DNA of 64,000 bases. It comes from Sorghum bicolor (lineage: Eukaryota > Streptophyta > Magnoliopsida > Poales > Poaceae). The stretch is taken from assembly GCF_000003195.3 (NCBI RefSeq), contig NC_012872.2, forward strand, positions 21,621,915-21,685,914. Direction: 5' to 3'. The stretch's first letter is position 1; every line of letters starts with the position of its first letter. This document shows, piece by piece, positions 34,671-46,984 of the stretch. Position numbers and translations under genes: made by a program. The notes under the pieces are model-generated. The model saw nothing but the letters and a program-made list of their open reading frames with translations. It was not told where the DNA came from and ran no database searches.

Positions 34671-37600
34671 GTTATAAGAGCTCGACAGTTCCGCCTGTAC
34701 TGCTTGCCCTACCATTGCCTTCAAACCTTCCGCTCTTGCCTCCTTCAATCACCTTCATCTTCCTAACTCAAATCCATTTCCTCACCTCCAATGGCGAAGG
34801 GCCACTGCCAGAAGCGGGCCGAGCTGATGGCCAAGGAGTGGAAGAAATCCCGCAGCACCGCCAAGTCCCTCGGTGATCTCGTCGACATGGGGCTTCTGCA
34901 CGGCTCAGAGCTCGGCGGCTGGAGAGCGCCGGAAGGAGAGAGCTTCCCCGACCCCCGTGCCGGTGAGATCGTCGTTTTCGAAGATTTCGTTAAGAGGGGC
35001 TTTGGGGTTCCTGTTCATCCTTTTCTTCAAGGTCTTCTTTTGTATTATGAGATCGGGATTTGCAATCTGCATCCGAACTCCATCCTTCTCATCTCCACTT
35101 TTATCCATCTGTGCGAGGCCTATGTTGGCATAGAGCCGCACTTCGATCTCTTTCGTTATCTTTTCTGTCTAAGGAAGAAGGGAGCAGTTGGAGGCTCCAA
35201 GATTGCAGGTGGAGTATACCTCAATCTCCGGGACGGGATGAAGAACCGGTATCTGAGCTGCCCTTGGAACACCTCTCTTACCGAGTGGTATAGGAAATGG
35301 TTCTACGTCAGGGAGGAGCCGGGCAGCTCCACGTTCTGTGACGTGGGGTACATCCCCGAGAAGTGGGCCAGTTGGACCGACCGCCCAGGATTCGACGGAC
35401 AAGTAGCAGACCTGATGAAGCTGATCGACTGGTCGCGCTTGGACGGGCTAGGAGTGGTCGGCAACTTTGTTTGCCACCGGGTGATGCCCTACCAGAAGAG
35501 GGTGCACTCGGCGTACGAGTACGCCGGAAGCCAGGACCCGACCAGGATGAGGCCTGAGGTCCTGGACAAGGAAGAGGTGCAGCAGTTGTTGAATGAATTG
35601 TTCAACTTTGCTGACGGAAACTTCGTCCGTGGTAGTGACCGGGTGCAAGCTTTCAAGCTGGGACGACCAGCCCCTAATGTAATGTTCTTTACTGACTGCG
35701 ACTCCTTAGCATTCATTATTTCGTCAGATGCTGACTTGTCTGTATTTCTCTTTGTAGATCGGAGATGTAGACAGGTGCACAGTGTATGTGTCACTGGCGC
35801 CTGGGATGGAGGATCCCGCAGGGGAGGATCCTCCGGTAGAGGACGCTGCACGGTGTGATCGGTACACCAGCAGTGAGGAGGACCAGGCCCACCCCGTCCC
35901 GACCACCGAGGAGAGGGTGGCGGGGAAAAGGCCACTGGCGGCAGATCCTTTGCCAGCACCGACGTTGCCAGCAGAGAGCAGCCAAGCGCCGAAGCGTCGT
36001 CGGCTTGTGCGGATCGTCGACGACGACGACGACGAGGAGGCCGCACCATCGCTAGTCAGACGGCCTCGGAGCCGCCCGGATAGCGCGTCGACCACTACTG
36101 ATCGGGTGGCCAGCGACCCTCCTGCTCCGCGCGTTGTCGAGATGGGGGCGCAGGTACCGACCGGCCGGGCAAGGAGGAGGTTCACCGCGACCCACCGTCG
36201 ATCGGACCTATAAGTGTTCGACTTACGTATTTGGTGATTTTTTTTTAAGACGGTACTTTGTTCTCATAGCGCGGCGTCGGATGTCAATCCCGACCACGCC
36301 ACCGACCAGAGGGCGCCCGATCTTTCCGCCGCCGGCGCCGCACCGCAGGCCACGGAACAGCCTACGGCGGCGGCTGCTGCTGCTGGTGCAGGCGCTGAGG
36401 GGCAGTCTGCCTCGGCGAGTGCCACGGCGAGTACTCCGCCGAGGAACGAGGAGGCTTCGAGGACCCCTCCCCCGAGCGCTGCTGCTGAAGAGGAAAACCG
36501 AATCCCGACTCCAGCCGAAGAAGGGAGGGTCCCGACACCGCCCCGAGATGATGGCCAAGGAGCTTCTTCACCCGCGAGCTCTCCTGGCCTAGGCCGGGGG
36601 TCCGTGATGCCTTCGACCGCAGCCGGGAACAGCGCGGCGAATGAGGAGCCCCGGGAAGCCACTGACGAAGACGTGGAGGAGATCCAGGGTCGTCCCCGTG
36701 ATGGCCGCCAGCATGTCTACGTGTGGCGCCAACGCGGGGACCACTTTATTGGACATGAAGAGCTTGCGGAGACGGAAGGGGCCGCGAGGGTGGAGCGTGC
36801 GGCCAAACGTCTTGTAGATGAGGTCAAGGTAAGTGATTCTCTGCCCTGCTGGACTCCTTTCCCCCTTATCTTGCTGAGACGACATGCAACCTTTTTGCAG
36901 GGCGCCATGAATACGGCGAAGTACCGGAAGAGGTGCTTCGAATTCTGGCCGAGAACAAGGCCCTGACCGCGGAGGTGGATCGGCTATGGTCAGAGGTCGG
37001 GGAGAAGGTGGCCGAGATGAACGCTCAGGAGGAGCATCGTCTCGAGCTCACTCGTCATTTGGCCGACCAGTATCGGCAGCGGTCAGGTCAGTTAAGTGCT
37101 TCGAGCAGCTGTGAGTAGCTGCGTAGTTTGCTTTACTGACCAGGTTATGGTTCACGTAGGCTTGGAGGAGGAGGTGGCGCGCCTCCGACAGGAGAAGGAG
37201 CAGCTCGGTCGAGAGCTGGCCGGGGCGCTGGAGGCCGGTCGCCGAGCAGGGCAGGAGCTGGGCCAAAGGGACCAGGAGTTGTCTGGTATCTCGCGCTTGC
37301 CTCCGCTTTTTGCCTCTTACTGTTCTGTTTGATGCGCCGAGGTTAACATCTTCCTTGATTTGCAGTGCTTAAGGCGAACACTAAGAAGCACCTGGAGGAA
37401 CTGGTCAAGGATCGGGACTCCTGGAAGGTCAACTGCTGCAAGATTTGGAAAGGAGTGGCCCCGGTCCTGGACTTGATCAGTCCCGAGCTCCCGGAGAGCC
37501 AGCCCCGCGCGCTGAGATTAACGCCAGTTCAAAAGGCACAACGAGCGTGGGACTGGCTCCAGCAATTCGTGAAGGATGCCGGAGAGTTTGCTGGCGCGCA

Positions 37601-38016
37601 TGTCCTTAGCATGGTGCGCGCCCACTACCCCCTGGTTGATTTGACCAGGCTGGAGAAGGAGTATCCCAAGGAGGTCGGCCCGTAGGAGGCGGACGAGCTT
37701 CGGGGTGGTCTGCTGGACTTGTCGTCGACGGTGATCGGCGACATCAATCTATGTGGAACGGCCACTCCCCCCGACCAGCCGAGTTCAGACAGGTTGGCCA
37801 GGGAGCTGTCGGGCGCGTCTGTTGTAGGAGATGGGCGGTCGACGCCTGCGGTCTCGACCAGCCAGGCGCCGGTGGCCCCGACCCCTTCGTCGGGGCAGCA
37901 AGGCCAGGCGGGTGATCAGCCCGAGCAGTAGGCCATTAGGATAGTCTGTAGGAGTAGACTAGTGTCCGCCCGTCAGGGTATTTATTGTAAACTTTGTATG
38001 AAAAGTTTGTAATAAA
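34671..38016 (+). pseudogene. Antisense multi-exon gene of element E (putative gypsy-type transposon domain plus coiled coil)
   Basis: The gene runs opposite to gag-pol and has gene-like signals: TATA-type GTTATAAGAG (34671), ATG at 34791 and AATAAA at 38011. Exon 1 (34791-35678, 296 codons, phase 0) encodes the domain known from grass 'putative gypsy-type transposon' proteins (HPFLQGLLLYYEIG, FYVREEPGSSTFCDVGY). A GT..AG intron (35679-35757) leads to an acidic/basic exon 2. Exon 3 (36270-36828, ending AAG before GTAAGT) is Ala/Pro/Glu rich. Exons 4 (36901-37086), 5 (37160-37285) and 6 (37366-37931) form a long coiled coil (ENKALTAEVDRLWSEVGEK, LEEEVARLRQEKEQLGREL) and a tail. The 4-5 and 5-6 junctions keep phase. 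Defects are an unresolved exon 2-3 phase, a single-base shift near 36940 and a TAG at 37683. The function is unknown. Confidence 0.7.
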
Positions 38017-41000
38017 GTTTGCTTTTGTCATGACTGTTATTTTGAGCGCTGTACAATTATCTAAGTGACGTGCCACTCTATTTGACTTTGTAGTCGCTAA
38101 GAGCTTCCGGTGCAGAAGGCTTTCCGAGTTCTGCGTGTAACAAAGTATAGGCAAAAAATAGAAACCTTTATTATTGACAGCTATAAGATATTTACAAGCG
38201 AAAGTTATTAGAACTTATGGATAAAATCGTCGCAGTTTGTCTATGTGCCAAGAGTTAGGCACGCGTGTTCCGTCTGGGTATGCCAATCTGTAGGACGTGG
38301 GTCGTGTGACTTCGGCGACCACGAAGGGTCCTTCCCATGGAGTTGATAGCTTGTGCATTCCCTCTTGGCTTGTTTTCCACCTAAGTACCAGATCGCCGAC
38401 CACGAAGGAACGGTCCTTGACGTTCCTGTTGTGGTATCGCCTGACTGCCGCGAGATACTTTGCTGTTCGGAGACAAGAATTCAAACGCTTTTCCTCCATG
38501 CAGTTGATTTCGAGCTCTCTGGCGTTGTCGGCTGTTGACTGGTCGAAGTTTTCAATCCTAGGAGAACTGAAGGTTATGTCAGGCGGCAGGACTGCCTCGG
38601 TGCCGTAAACCATGAAGTAGGGAGACACTCCTGTGTTCCAACTGGTCTGAGTTCGGAGGCCCCAGACCACGGCTGGTAACTCTTTCATCCATCGACCGGG
38701 TGCTCTGTCGTTCTCGGTGTACAACCGTTTCTTGAGGGCGTCAATGATCATTCCGTTTGCGCGCTCAACTTGACCATTTGCCCGTGGGTGAGCCACTGAC
38801 ACATATTTTATGACTATGCCCCTGTCATCGCAGAAGTCCCAAAATGTGGTGCCAGTAAACTGAGTACCCAGGTCGGTGATTATGCTATTCGGGATGCCGA
38901 ATCTGTGTATGATTTGATTGAGGAACTCCACAGCCTTCTCGGAGGTTGCTTTGACCAGAGGCATGTATTCGATCCACTTGGAGAACTTGTCGATTAACAC
39001 GAAAACAAACTTGAAGTTGCCGGGAGCTGGTTTAAATGGCCCGATCATGTCAAGCCCCCAGCAGGCAAAGGGCCAGGATGACGGGATGGTTTGAATTTCA
39101 TGAGCAGGTACGTGGGTCCTTTTAGCGAAGAACTGACATCCCTCGCAGTGTCGGACCAGTTTTTCTGCGTCGTTTACCGCGGTTGGCCAATAAAAACCTG
39201 CTCGGAAGGCTTTCCCGACCAGCGTTCTGGATGCGGCGTGATTGCCGTAGGATCCAGCGTGTATGTCTTCTAGGAGCTTGATACCATCATCTTGGGATAT
39301 GCACTTGAGCAGTACTTCAGAACTTGCGTTTTTTCGCATGAGTTTGCCGTCGACCAGGATGTAGTTCTTTGACCGTCGAATGAGGCGCTCGTTCTCTGTT
39401 TTGTCATGAAAGCCTGACCCGTCCGACATATATTTGATGAACAGAGTACGCCAATCACGACCACTGGTTGTCGGAGTGGCATCGTCTATGAGCATTGCCT
39501 CAGTGAGTTGCTTTTCGACTAAGCCGGAGCCTACGCTTGGCACGTGGATGTCCTGGATGAAAATACCCCGCGGGATCTGGGCCCGAGATGACCCTAACTT
39601 CGACAACGCATCTGCTGCCTGGTTCTTATCCCGGACCACGTGGATGTACTCTATGCCGTAGAAGTTGGTTTCCCATTTGCAAATTTCTTTGCAGTAGAGA
39701 TCCATCTTCTCGAGGGTTGCGTCCCACTCCTTGTTGAGCTGGTTGATAACCAAAGCAGAGTCGCCATAGACATAGAGGCGTTTGACTCCCAGCTCAACGG
39801 CTAGCCTTATGCCATGCAGGCATGCTTCGTATTCGGCGACATTGTTTGACGCTGGAAAGAGGATCCTAAGGACGTAACGCAGTTTGTCCTTGTTAGGCGA
39901 CACGAACAGTATCCCAGCGCCGGCACCGTTGATGTTCAAGGATCCGTCGAAGAACATTGACCAGTGGTCGGAGACATCGGGAACGGGAGGCTCGTTGAGA
40001 TCCGTCCACTCAGCAATGAAATCGACCAAGGCCTGAGACTTAACTATGGTGCGGCTCTGGAACTCCAGGGAAAATGGGCATAACTCCATCACCCATTTTA
40101 CGATTATGCCGTTGGCATCTTTATTGCGCAGAATGTCCCCGAGAGGGAAACTGGTGGTCACCAAGACTCGATGGCCGTCGAAGTAGTGCTTCAGCTTTCT
40201 TGACGTTATTAGAATGGCGTAGATGAGCTTCTGTATTTGTGGGTACCTGGCCTTGGACTCGTTTAGGACTTCGCTTATGAAGTAAACGGGTCTATGGACT
40301 TTGTAGACATGACCTGGCTCATCTCGTTCGACCACTATTGCCGTGGAAACAACCCTGTCGGTTGCAGCAATGTAAAGGAGTAGGTCTTCATTGGGCTGAG
40401 GCGCTGTGAGAACAGGTGGTGAAGTGAGGAAAGTCTTAAGCTGAGTGAATGCGGCGTCGGCTTCCTCTGTCCAAGTGAATTTTTCCGACACTTTCAAGAG
40501 TTTGAAGAAAGGGAGGCCTTTTTCTCCTTGTCTTGAGATAAAGCGACTTAGGGCGGCCATACATCCGGTGAGTTTCTGAATGTCCTTGATATTTTTAGGT
40601 GGCCGCATGTCGAGTACTTCTTTTACTTTGGAGGGATTCGGCCGTATGCCGTCACGGCTGACGACGTTGCCGAGCAGTAGACCGGAAGGAACACCGAAAA
40701 TGCACTTCTTGGGGTTAAGCTTCCACTTGTACCTATTAAGCGCCTTGAAAGTTCGGTCTAAGTTGTCGATTAGGGTGCTTGCATCCCTTGTTTTGACGAC
40801 GATGTCATCTACATAGGCCTTGACGAGGTCGTCACGAATCTCGTCGTGGAGGCACTGCTGTATAGCTCATTGATAAGTGCCTTTGGCATTTTTGAGTCCG
40901 AATGACATAGTTGTCTAGCAATATGCGCCGAAAGGAGTAATGAAAGATGTTTTGATCTGATCGTCTTCCTTTAGCGAAATCTGGTGATAACCAGAGTAGC

Positions 41001-43986
41001 AGTCTAAAAAAGAGAGGAGTTCGCATCCGGCCGTTGAGTCGACCACCTCGTCGATGCGGGGGAGACCAAAAGGATCTTTAGGACAGTGTTTATTGAGATC
41101 AGTGTAATCAACGCACATTCTCCATTCATTATTCTTTTTGCGTACAAGGACCGGATTGGCGAGCCAATCGGGGTGATACACTTCTTTTATGAATCCGGCT
41201 GCTAGAAGCCGTGTTATTTCTGTCCTAATGGCCTCCTTTTTGTCACGAGCGAACCGTCGCAACTTTTGCTTGATTGGTCTTGCGGTCTTCGAGACATTTA
41301 AGGAGTGCTCGATCAGGTTTCGTGGGACGCCGGGCATGTCTGCGGGTTTCCATGCGAAAACACTCACGTTGTCCCTTAGAAACCTGACGAGCGCGTCTTC
41401 CTATTTTGGGTCCAGATTGGCCCCGATGAGGGCCGTCTTCTCGGGGCTGCCGTCGACCAGCTGTACTTCTTTGTACTCCTTGGATTTTGAATTCTTCCTG
41501 GCGGTCTCCTACTCGGGTAATCGGAGCTGGTCGGGAGGCAGCTGCGCGGCTTGGGTTGCTGTTTCTGCCATGCGAATTGAGAGGTCGATTGCCTCGGTAA
41601 TCTTGAAGCTCTCTTCTTCGCAGGTATACGCGGTGTAGACATTGCCTCTGACGGTTAGGACACCTTTCTCCGTAGGCATTTTAAGGACCAGGTATGAGTA
41701 GTGCGGGACTGCCATGAACTTTGTCAGCGATGGTCGGCCTAGTATAGCGTGGTAGGTCCCGTCGAAGTCCGCGACCACGAAGTTGATGAACTCTGTCCGA
41801 AAGTGGTCGGGTGTGCCGAATTGGACAGGCAGTGTTATCTGTCCGAGGGGCACTGAACTCTGTCCTGGCAAAACCCCCCAGAATTGAGCATCGTAGGGGT
41901 TTAGTTGTGCAGGAGATATTTTGAGGGCGGGCAGACTGTTGCGGAAGAGGATGTCGATGGAGCTTCCCCCGTCCACGAGCACGCGCTCGAATCTGATGCT
42001 GTTGATGCAAGGGTCCAGGATCAGAGGGAAACGACCTGGCTCTGGGATAGCGGCCCACTGATCCTTCCTGCTGAATGAGATCTCCCTGTGCGACCATGGG
42101 GGAAATTTTGGGTCTGCGATCAGTCCGTCCGTGCTGTCTATGTTGAGGCAGGCTCTCTTTAATAGCTTTCTCTCTCATTTAGATTCGATGGAGACCTTGC
42201 CCCCGAAGATGGAGTGGACCACGTCAGTGGGGCTGATGTATTGGTGTCGGGGGTCCCTATCTTGGTCCTCGTCCTCGTCTTCGTGGTCGTGCCCGTCTCG
42301 CTTGCCATTTTTCTTGGTGGAGGCGTCTTGGGCGGCCCGCCGAGTGTAGATGCTTTTGAGGACATGACACTCCTCCATGGTATGATTAGACTTTGGATGC
42401 AGTTGGCACGGTCCCTTCCACGTTTTGTTGTAGTCTTCTTGGTGGTCCCGCCACCCGTTGGGACGTTTGACCGTATTCACTTCATGGTCGTAGTCGCGGG
42501 GGCGCTTTCCTCTGAAATCGTCGCGATTGTCGCGGCGCCGATCCCAACCTTCTTTGTGATCGCGGTTGTCGGGGCGGCGGTGGTTCCTGTTGTCATAGAG
42601 ACCGCGACCGTCATCTCGCCGGGAAGGCTGGTCGGGACCTCTCGCATCGTCTCGGATTAGTTTCTCCGCGTCGTCGGCATCGGCGTAATTTTTAGCCGTG
42701 GCGAGAAGCTCCGCCACCGTTGTTGGCCGTTTGCGCAACAGCTTGTTCCTCAACGCTTCATGGAAACGCAAGCCCTTGATGAAGGCAGAGATGGCCTCGT
42801 CGTGGGAAATCTTCGGAATCTTAAGGCGCATATCCGAGAATCGTCGGATGTAATCGCGCAGAGGTTCATTCTTCCTGTCCCTTATCCTTTCGAGGTCATA
42901 CTTGTTTCCAGGTTGCTCGCATGTGGCGATGAAGTTGTCGATGAAAGCCTGGCGTAGCTCTTCCCAAGAGTCAAAGGAGTCCTCGGGCAAGCCAAGGAGC
43001 CACTGATGACCAACCTGGTCGAGTACTACAGGGAAGTAGTTGGCCATGACGTGCTCATCTCCCGCTGCTGATCGGACGGCAATTTCATAGAGAGTGATCC
43101 AGTTCTCTCGATTTTCCTTGCCATCGTATTTTTTAAGTTTTTCGAGCTTGAAATTGCGGGGCCACACGACCTGGCAGAGGTGTGAGGAGAACTGCCTTAG
43201 GCCCGGGGGGCCGTGCGTTGCATCGTACTCGATACGGCGCAGGTTTTCGTGGACTGCTCTTTCTGTGGCACGCCTGTTGATGCGGTCCCGGGCATCTTTG
43301 GGAGGGATGTTGTATCGGAGATCCCTGTGCTGGTTTACTTCTTGACCGCGTCTACGGTTCTGCTCGCGGTGACCGTCAGTATCCCGACCACCATCGTCAC
43401 GCCGCGAATCTTTTCGATGGTTGTCGGGAGAGCGGCTGCGATGACGCCTGCTGAGAGGCGGTGAGGTCCGGCTGCGATTAGTCTGGTCGGAGGTGGCTTC
43501 CGTATAAGGGACGTCCTGGACTCTCTTGAGCAGGGTGGCTGTCTGTCCCATTGCGGCGATCAGGTGCGCTCGGACGCTGGTCCGGACTCCCTGGCACTCG
43601 GGGGTATCAGGGAGCCGATCTAGATTAGCCATGGCGACAGCCACGTTGGCGCTTGGCGTTTAGTAGACAGGCCCGACCATGTCAAAAGCGTCGTTGAGAT
43701 TGTGTGGTGGAATTTGTCGTTGCTCATCTGTGTGTCGTCGGGCGCGATCGGCGTTGCGCTGCTCGCGGAGCTGCCTCTGCTCATCCGTTTCTCCATCAAC
43801 GGCCGGCTCGTCGGCGCTGACGTTGAAAACAATGTCTCCTCGCCGAGGGGGGAATACCGGGAAACGAGGGAAACCCGGAGGGTGTGAAGGCAAATCCAGG
43901 TCGTAGTCCTCGTCTTCGGAGTTTATAACTTCGGTGGGGACGGAACCGGTGCTTGAGTTGGTGCTGGAAACCTGGCCGTCCCGTAG

Positions 43987-44598
43987 TTATCGGATCGTCA
44001 CCATGTTGACGTAGTGACGAGCTGGTCGACCGTTCCTTTTCGGTGGCCAACCCACCTTGCTAAAAACGGATTGGATGTGCCGCGAGTAAAGAGAGGCCGA
44101 GTTGTTCAGGCCGCAAGGATAATCTTCCTTCTTGAGCTCGACAGATCGGCCTGAGGGAGTTGAGGTTATCGTCAGAGACGTTCCCAGCCGTTCGTGTGTA
44201 ACGACACGAGTTGGCCGGCGGGATTTGAAAAAATCCGTTGGAACAGCTTGATCAGGCCGACATAGGATTCCGTCTACTAGTCGGGAGGTTTCAAGTAGCT
44301 TGGAATCAGCGCGATCAAGCGCTTGGAGAAGGTCCGAGCAGTCAATCTTCTTTCCCTTGTAGAGCGGGAACGGTGGTCGGGTGCTCGGAGCCGCCATGCG
44401 AGTGGTCGGAGATGTCGTGATCTCCGATTGGATCTGAGTTTCTTTCGAAACCGTGATCGTGAGGCCATCGCTGCACGTCGTCCATGTGATCTGGCCGACG
44501 GTGAACGTGAGGCCTTCAGGCACGGTCGCGGAAGCTGGGATCGTGACCATCTTGTTCGTCAAGAGAGCTGTACGCACACCCCCTACCTGGCGCACCAC
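43987..44598 (-). pseudogene. Element E pre-gag part
   Basis: This is an open stretch of 203 codons starting in the primer-binding site and in frame with gag. It is conserved with T1 at 3306-2596. It stops at 43989-43987, where T1 has sense codons. No known domain is recognised. Confidence 0.55.
44580..44597 (-). promoter_or_regulatory. Primer-binding site of element E, tRNA-Arg type
   Basis: The minus strand reads TGGTGCGCCAGGTAGGGG one base after the 5' LTR. It is complementary to the 3' end of plant tRNA-Arg(CCU) with one difference at the discriminator position. Confidence 0.8.
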
Positions 44599-45057
44599 TG
44601 TCGACGAAAGCTAGTCGGCAGTCTAGCTTGGGGTATACCCACGGTAGTAGTTTATCGGTAGACGGTGTGCAAACTACGAACTTGATGGTGATGCAAGACA
44701 CGGACAAGCTTTTTATCCAGGTTCGGCCGCCGAGTTGGCGTAATACCTACGTCCTGCGTCTGGTTGTATTGACTTGTGTTGAGAGAATATCCCGTCCTAG
44801 GGGGTCCCTTGCCTCTCCTTATATAGTCTGGAGGGCAGGGTTACAGATCTGGAAACCAATCCTAGTCTGTTACAATTGCCATAGATAGTTCGATATCAAT
44901 TCCTATTCTAACCGACTAGAATCCTGCTTGATCTCCACGCCTTGTTTCCTTGCGCGAAACTCCAAGCTGTCGGATCAAACCTTGAGCTTGTCTCGTAATG
45001 GGCCAAGCCTCCTGGCCCAAGTCTAGCCGTAAGGGTATAGGGTTCTATACCCCCACA
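44599..45057 (-). repeat. 5' LTR of element E (459 bp)
   Basis: It is homologous to 33079-33538 with about 2.6% substitution by eye, and ends directly at the TSD CTCAC. Confidence 0.93.
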
Positions 45058-45062
45058 CTCAC

Positions 45063-45164
45063 GTTCTCTGTGGAAAATCGATACTCTGGAATACTCCCGG
45101 GTGAAAGCTACATCGGTATCCGTGCGCTTGCGGATTTTTCTGTTTGCGTTTAAAATACCCAACA
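45063..45164 (+). repeat. 5' LTR of element F, last 102 bp
   Basis: It continues the LTR interrupted at 33078 and matches 51302-51403, with two differences. It ends AAAATACCCAACA. Confidence 0.92.
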
Positions 45165-45171
45165 AGCTTTC

Positions 45172-45189
45172 TGGCGCCGTTGCCGGGGA
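45172..45189 (+). promoter_or_regulatory. Primer-binding site of element F, tRNA-Asp
   Basis: TGGCGCCGTTGCCGGGGA lies 7 bp after the LTR and is identical to the site of element B. Confidence 0.85.
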
Positions 45190-45282
45190 ACGGTAGTTGT
45201 GCTAATTTCGAACCAAGTCGTCCGTGTATCCTTTTTATTTTCCTTTTTTACCACACTCACCTTATCATTTTCACCATACCAC

Positions 45283-45552
45283 ATGGATTTCACTCTAAGC
45301 ATTAATGAGCATGGAATTTATTTCATAGCCACTTCATTTACTCCATGCTCATATGCAACATCTTCACAATCCATTGGTCTCCCCAACATCACCACATTCG
45401 AGATCTCCAACCCCCTCATCCTTTCTATTTATAAAAACTTTAAAAGGGTGGTTGTCGATGCATATGTCTATATTAAATATTGCAGATCTCGTTCAGTTGA
45501 TCTTGATATAGGTCAGCGTTGGAGGGGAAACCACTTCGCTGACATAAATTAA
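45283..45552 (+). CDS. Small ORF of element F, unknown function
   Basis: This ORF of 89 codons starts MDFTLSINEHGIYFIATSFT about 95 bp after the primer-binding site and ends QRWRGNHFADIN. The position is that of gag, but I recognise no capsid or zinc-knuckle motif. It contains IGLPNITTFEISNPLILSIY and VVVDAYVYIKYC. It is the first ORF of the element and has a normal composition, so it may be translated, but it could also be a gag remnant. Confidence 0.4.
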   Translation: MDFTLSINEHGIYFIATSFTPCSYATSSQSIGLPNITTFEISNPLILSIYKNFKRVVVDAYVYIKYCRSRSVDLDIGQRWRGNHFADIN

Positions 45553-46950
45553 TGGTTTCCCAAGGACAAGCTTAGTGTCCTAAAATAAGCACTGATCAGA
45601 TCGCAACATGAGCTTTTAATTATTTGCAACATTACCTTGTGTGTCGAGCATATAAGGATAATTGTAAAAATATTCCTTCGGGTATTCTTGTCACTAACCT
45701 TTCCAGGATTGGAGCAAGAAGATCGGATGAATGACAAGCACAAGGTATGTCCAACCAATCATCATACAACATTGAATTAAATTCATCCAAACTTGAATTT
45801 TGCAAAATTCAAGCTTGGGGGAGTACTTTACATAAAAACATCCTTTGCCATGTTGCTATGTTGGTTGTCCCTACCTTTGAGACATGCTCAATTTGTTAAA
45901 TACTAATCACACTACTTCATCTCCACTTGAGTAGATCTCTATAAATGCTTTCATGCTACCTTTATTTGCTTTAGTATATGTCTAGGTTTGGAGTAGTTTC
46001 ATTTATCTCTTAATTAAGCATGGTGCTTAGTTTAGGAATGATGATCTTACTTCCAAAGGATTTTAAATTAAGCATGATGCTTAGGTTAAAATTCCCTCCT
46101 AAATCAAATTAGACATGGTGTCTAGGTTGATCTTTGAGCTGATAGTATGCTATAGTAGATATTGGATATTTTGTTGGACTAACCCCTATAGGAAAACTTT
46201 CAATATCGACCTGGGAAGTCCTGAGATAAACTCACATTGGAGACAAAGAGAGAGACACATGAAGGTTAACAATTTACACAAGGAATGCATAGCTCACAAG
46301 AGATGATCCATGGAGGGTGCCACCAACACGATGCACAACCGCAAAGAAAGGAAAGCTTCCATATGGTAATACTGTACCATCACTCTTCAAGTAAGGTAAC
46401 ATCTTAAGGTATTTACCTATCACTTTTATAAAGCTTCTCCTTGGTTCTGGCGTTCACATGAATAAAAGAGACAAACATGTATGATTTACAACTCTAGATT
46501 AACCAACCCAATCGATTCAATATGTTTAGTCCTTCCACCTTTGTGATCCCACACTCCTAATAATATGAGCTAAAATGTTGCACACTCAATCTTTAGAAGA
46601 TATATTTTTTAAAAAAAACAACATAAATATAGATAGATTATCATTCCATTAGGTTGAGTGATTTGATCTAACAAATGTTTTAAATGCTACACTCATGATC
46701 TTATTATCCATCAACTTTGTCTTGCTCACTATGCTTAAGGATAGAGAAGAGCAAATACACTTTTGGTTCTGTTGGTGTTTTCCACCAACAGGGCCCATGC
46801 ACTTGATCTCTGCCTTGTCTCTATGAGCAGGTACACTTTGAGCAAAATATGAAGGAGTTTTACAACTCCCAGACTCCACCAAGTGAAGAACCTAGATCTA
46901 CGAGCACAAACACACTGGAGATACTGGACACTCAGGCAATCACTGCCCTA
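45553..46950 (+). other. Element F internal region without a clear gene
   Basis: It is AT-rich with only short ORFs. The end (about 46830-46960) has QNMKEFYNSQTPPSEEP-like coding remnants leading into the protease ORF, so it may be a decayed gag region. Confidence 0.4.
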
Positions 46951-46984
46951 AAATGCTTAAGGATGTAACTACTGGAGTAACCCC

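Larger units (their letters stand above)
38215..44598 (-). pseudogene. gag-pol: Gag-pol of element E, one frame closed by seven nonsense codons
   Basis: A single frame of 2128 codons runs from the LTR edge to 38215 with no frameshift. Stops are at 43989 (TAA), 43662 (TAA), 42177 (TGA), 41511 (TAG), 41403 (TAG), 40917 (TAG) and 40869 (TGA), counting leftward. Gag (43644-42175) has the capsid region NFKLEKLKKYDGKENRENW and a charged Arg/Asp-rich end. Protease has LVDGGSSIDILF (about 41980). RT has WRMCVDYTDLN and YVDD (about 40805). RNase H is followed by a second RNase H domain (FDGSLNINGAGAGIL, then NNVAEYEACLHG, about 39940-39820), the Tat hallmark. Integrase shows LDMIGPF, ITDLGTQF and GQVERANG for D-D-E. 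The longest open part is 797 codons (40608-38215). Confidence 0.9.
33074..45062 (-). mobile_element. Element E: Tat-lineage Ty3/gypsy retrotransposon with antisense gene
   Basis: The TSD CTCAC occurs at 33074-33078 and 45058-45062, and the LTRs are 33079-33538 and 44599-45057. The PBS is tRNA-Arg type. On the minus strand one reading frame covers pre-gag, gag, protease, RT, RNase H, a second RNase H and integrase (44598-38215). The plus strand between the integrase and the 3' LTR carries a spliced gene (34671-38016). Dual RNase H plus an antisense ORF next to the 3' LTR fits the Tat group (RIRE2/Grande-like). It is 11,979 bp without the TSD. Confidence 0.93.

Noticed and set aside
35489..36662. 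Minus-strand ORFs of up to 186 codons under the antisense gene of E
   Set aside because: They are Arg/Ser/Pro-rich mirror frames of the plus-strand exons and carry no gag-pol motif.
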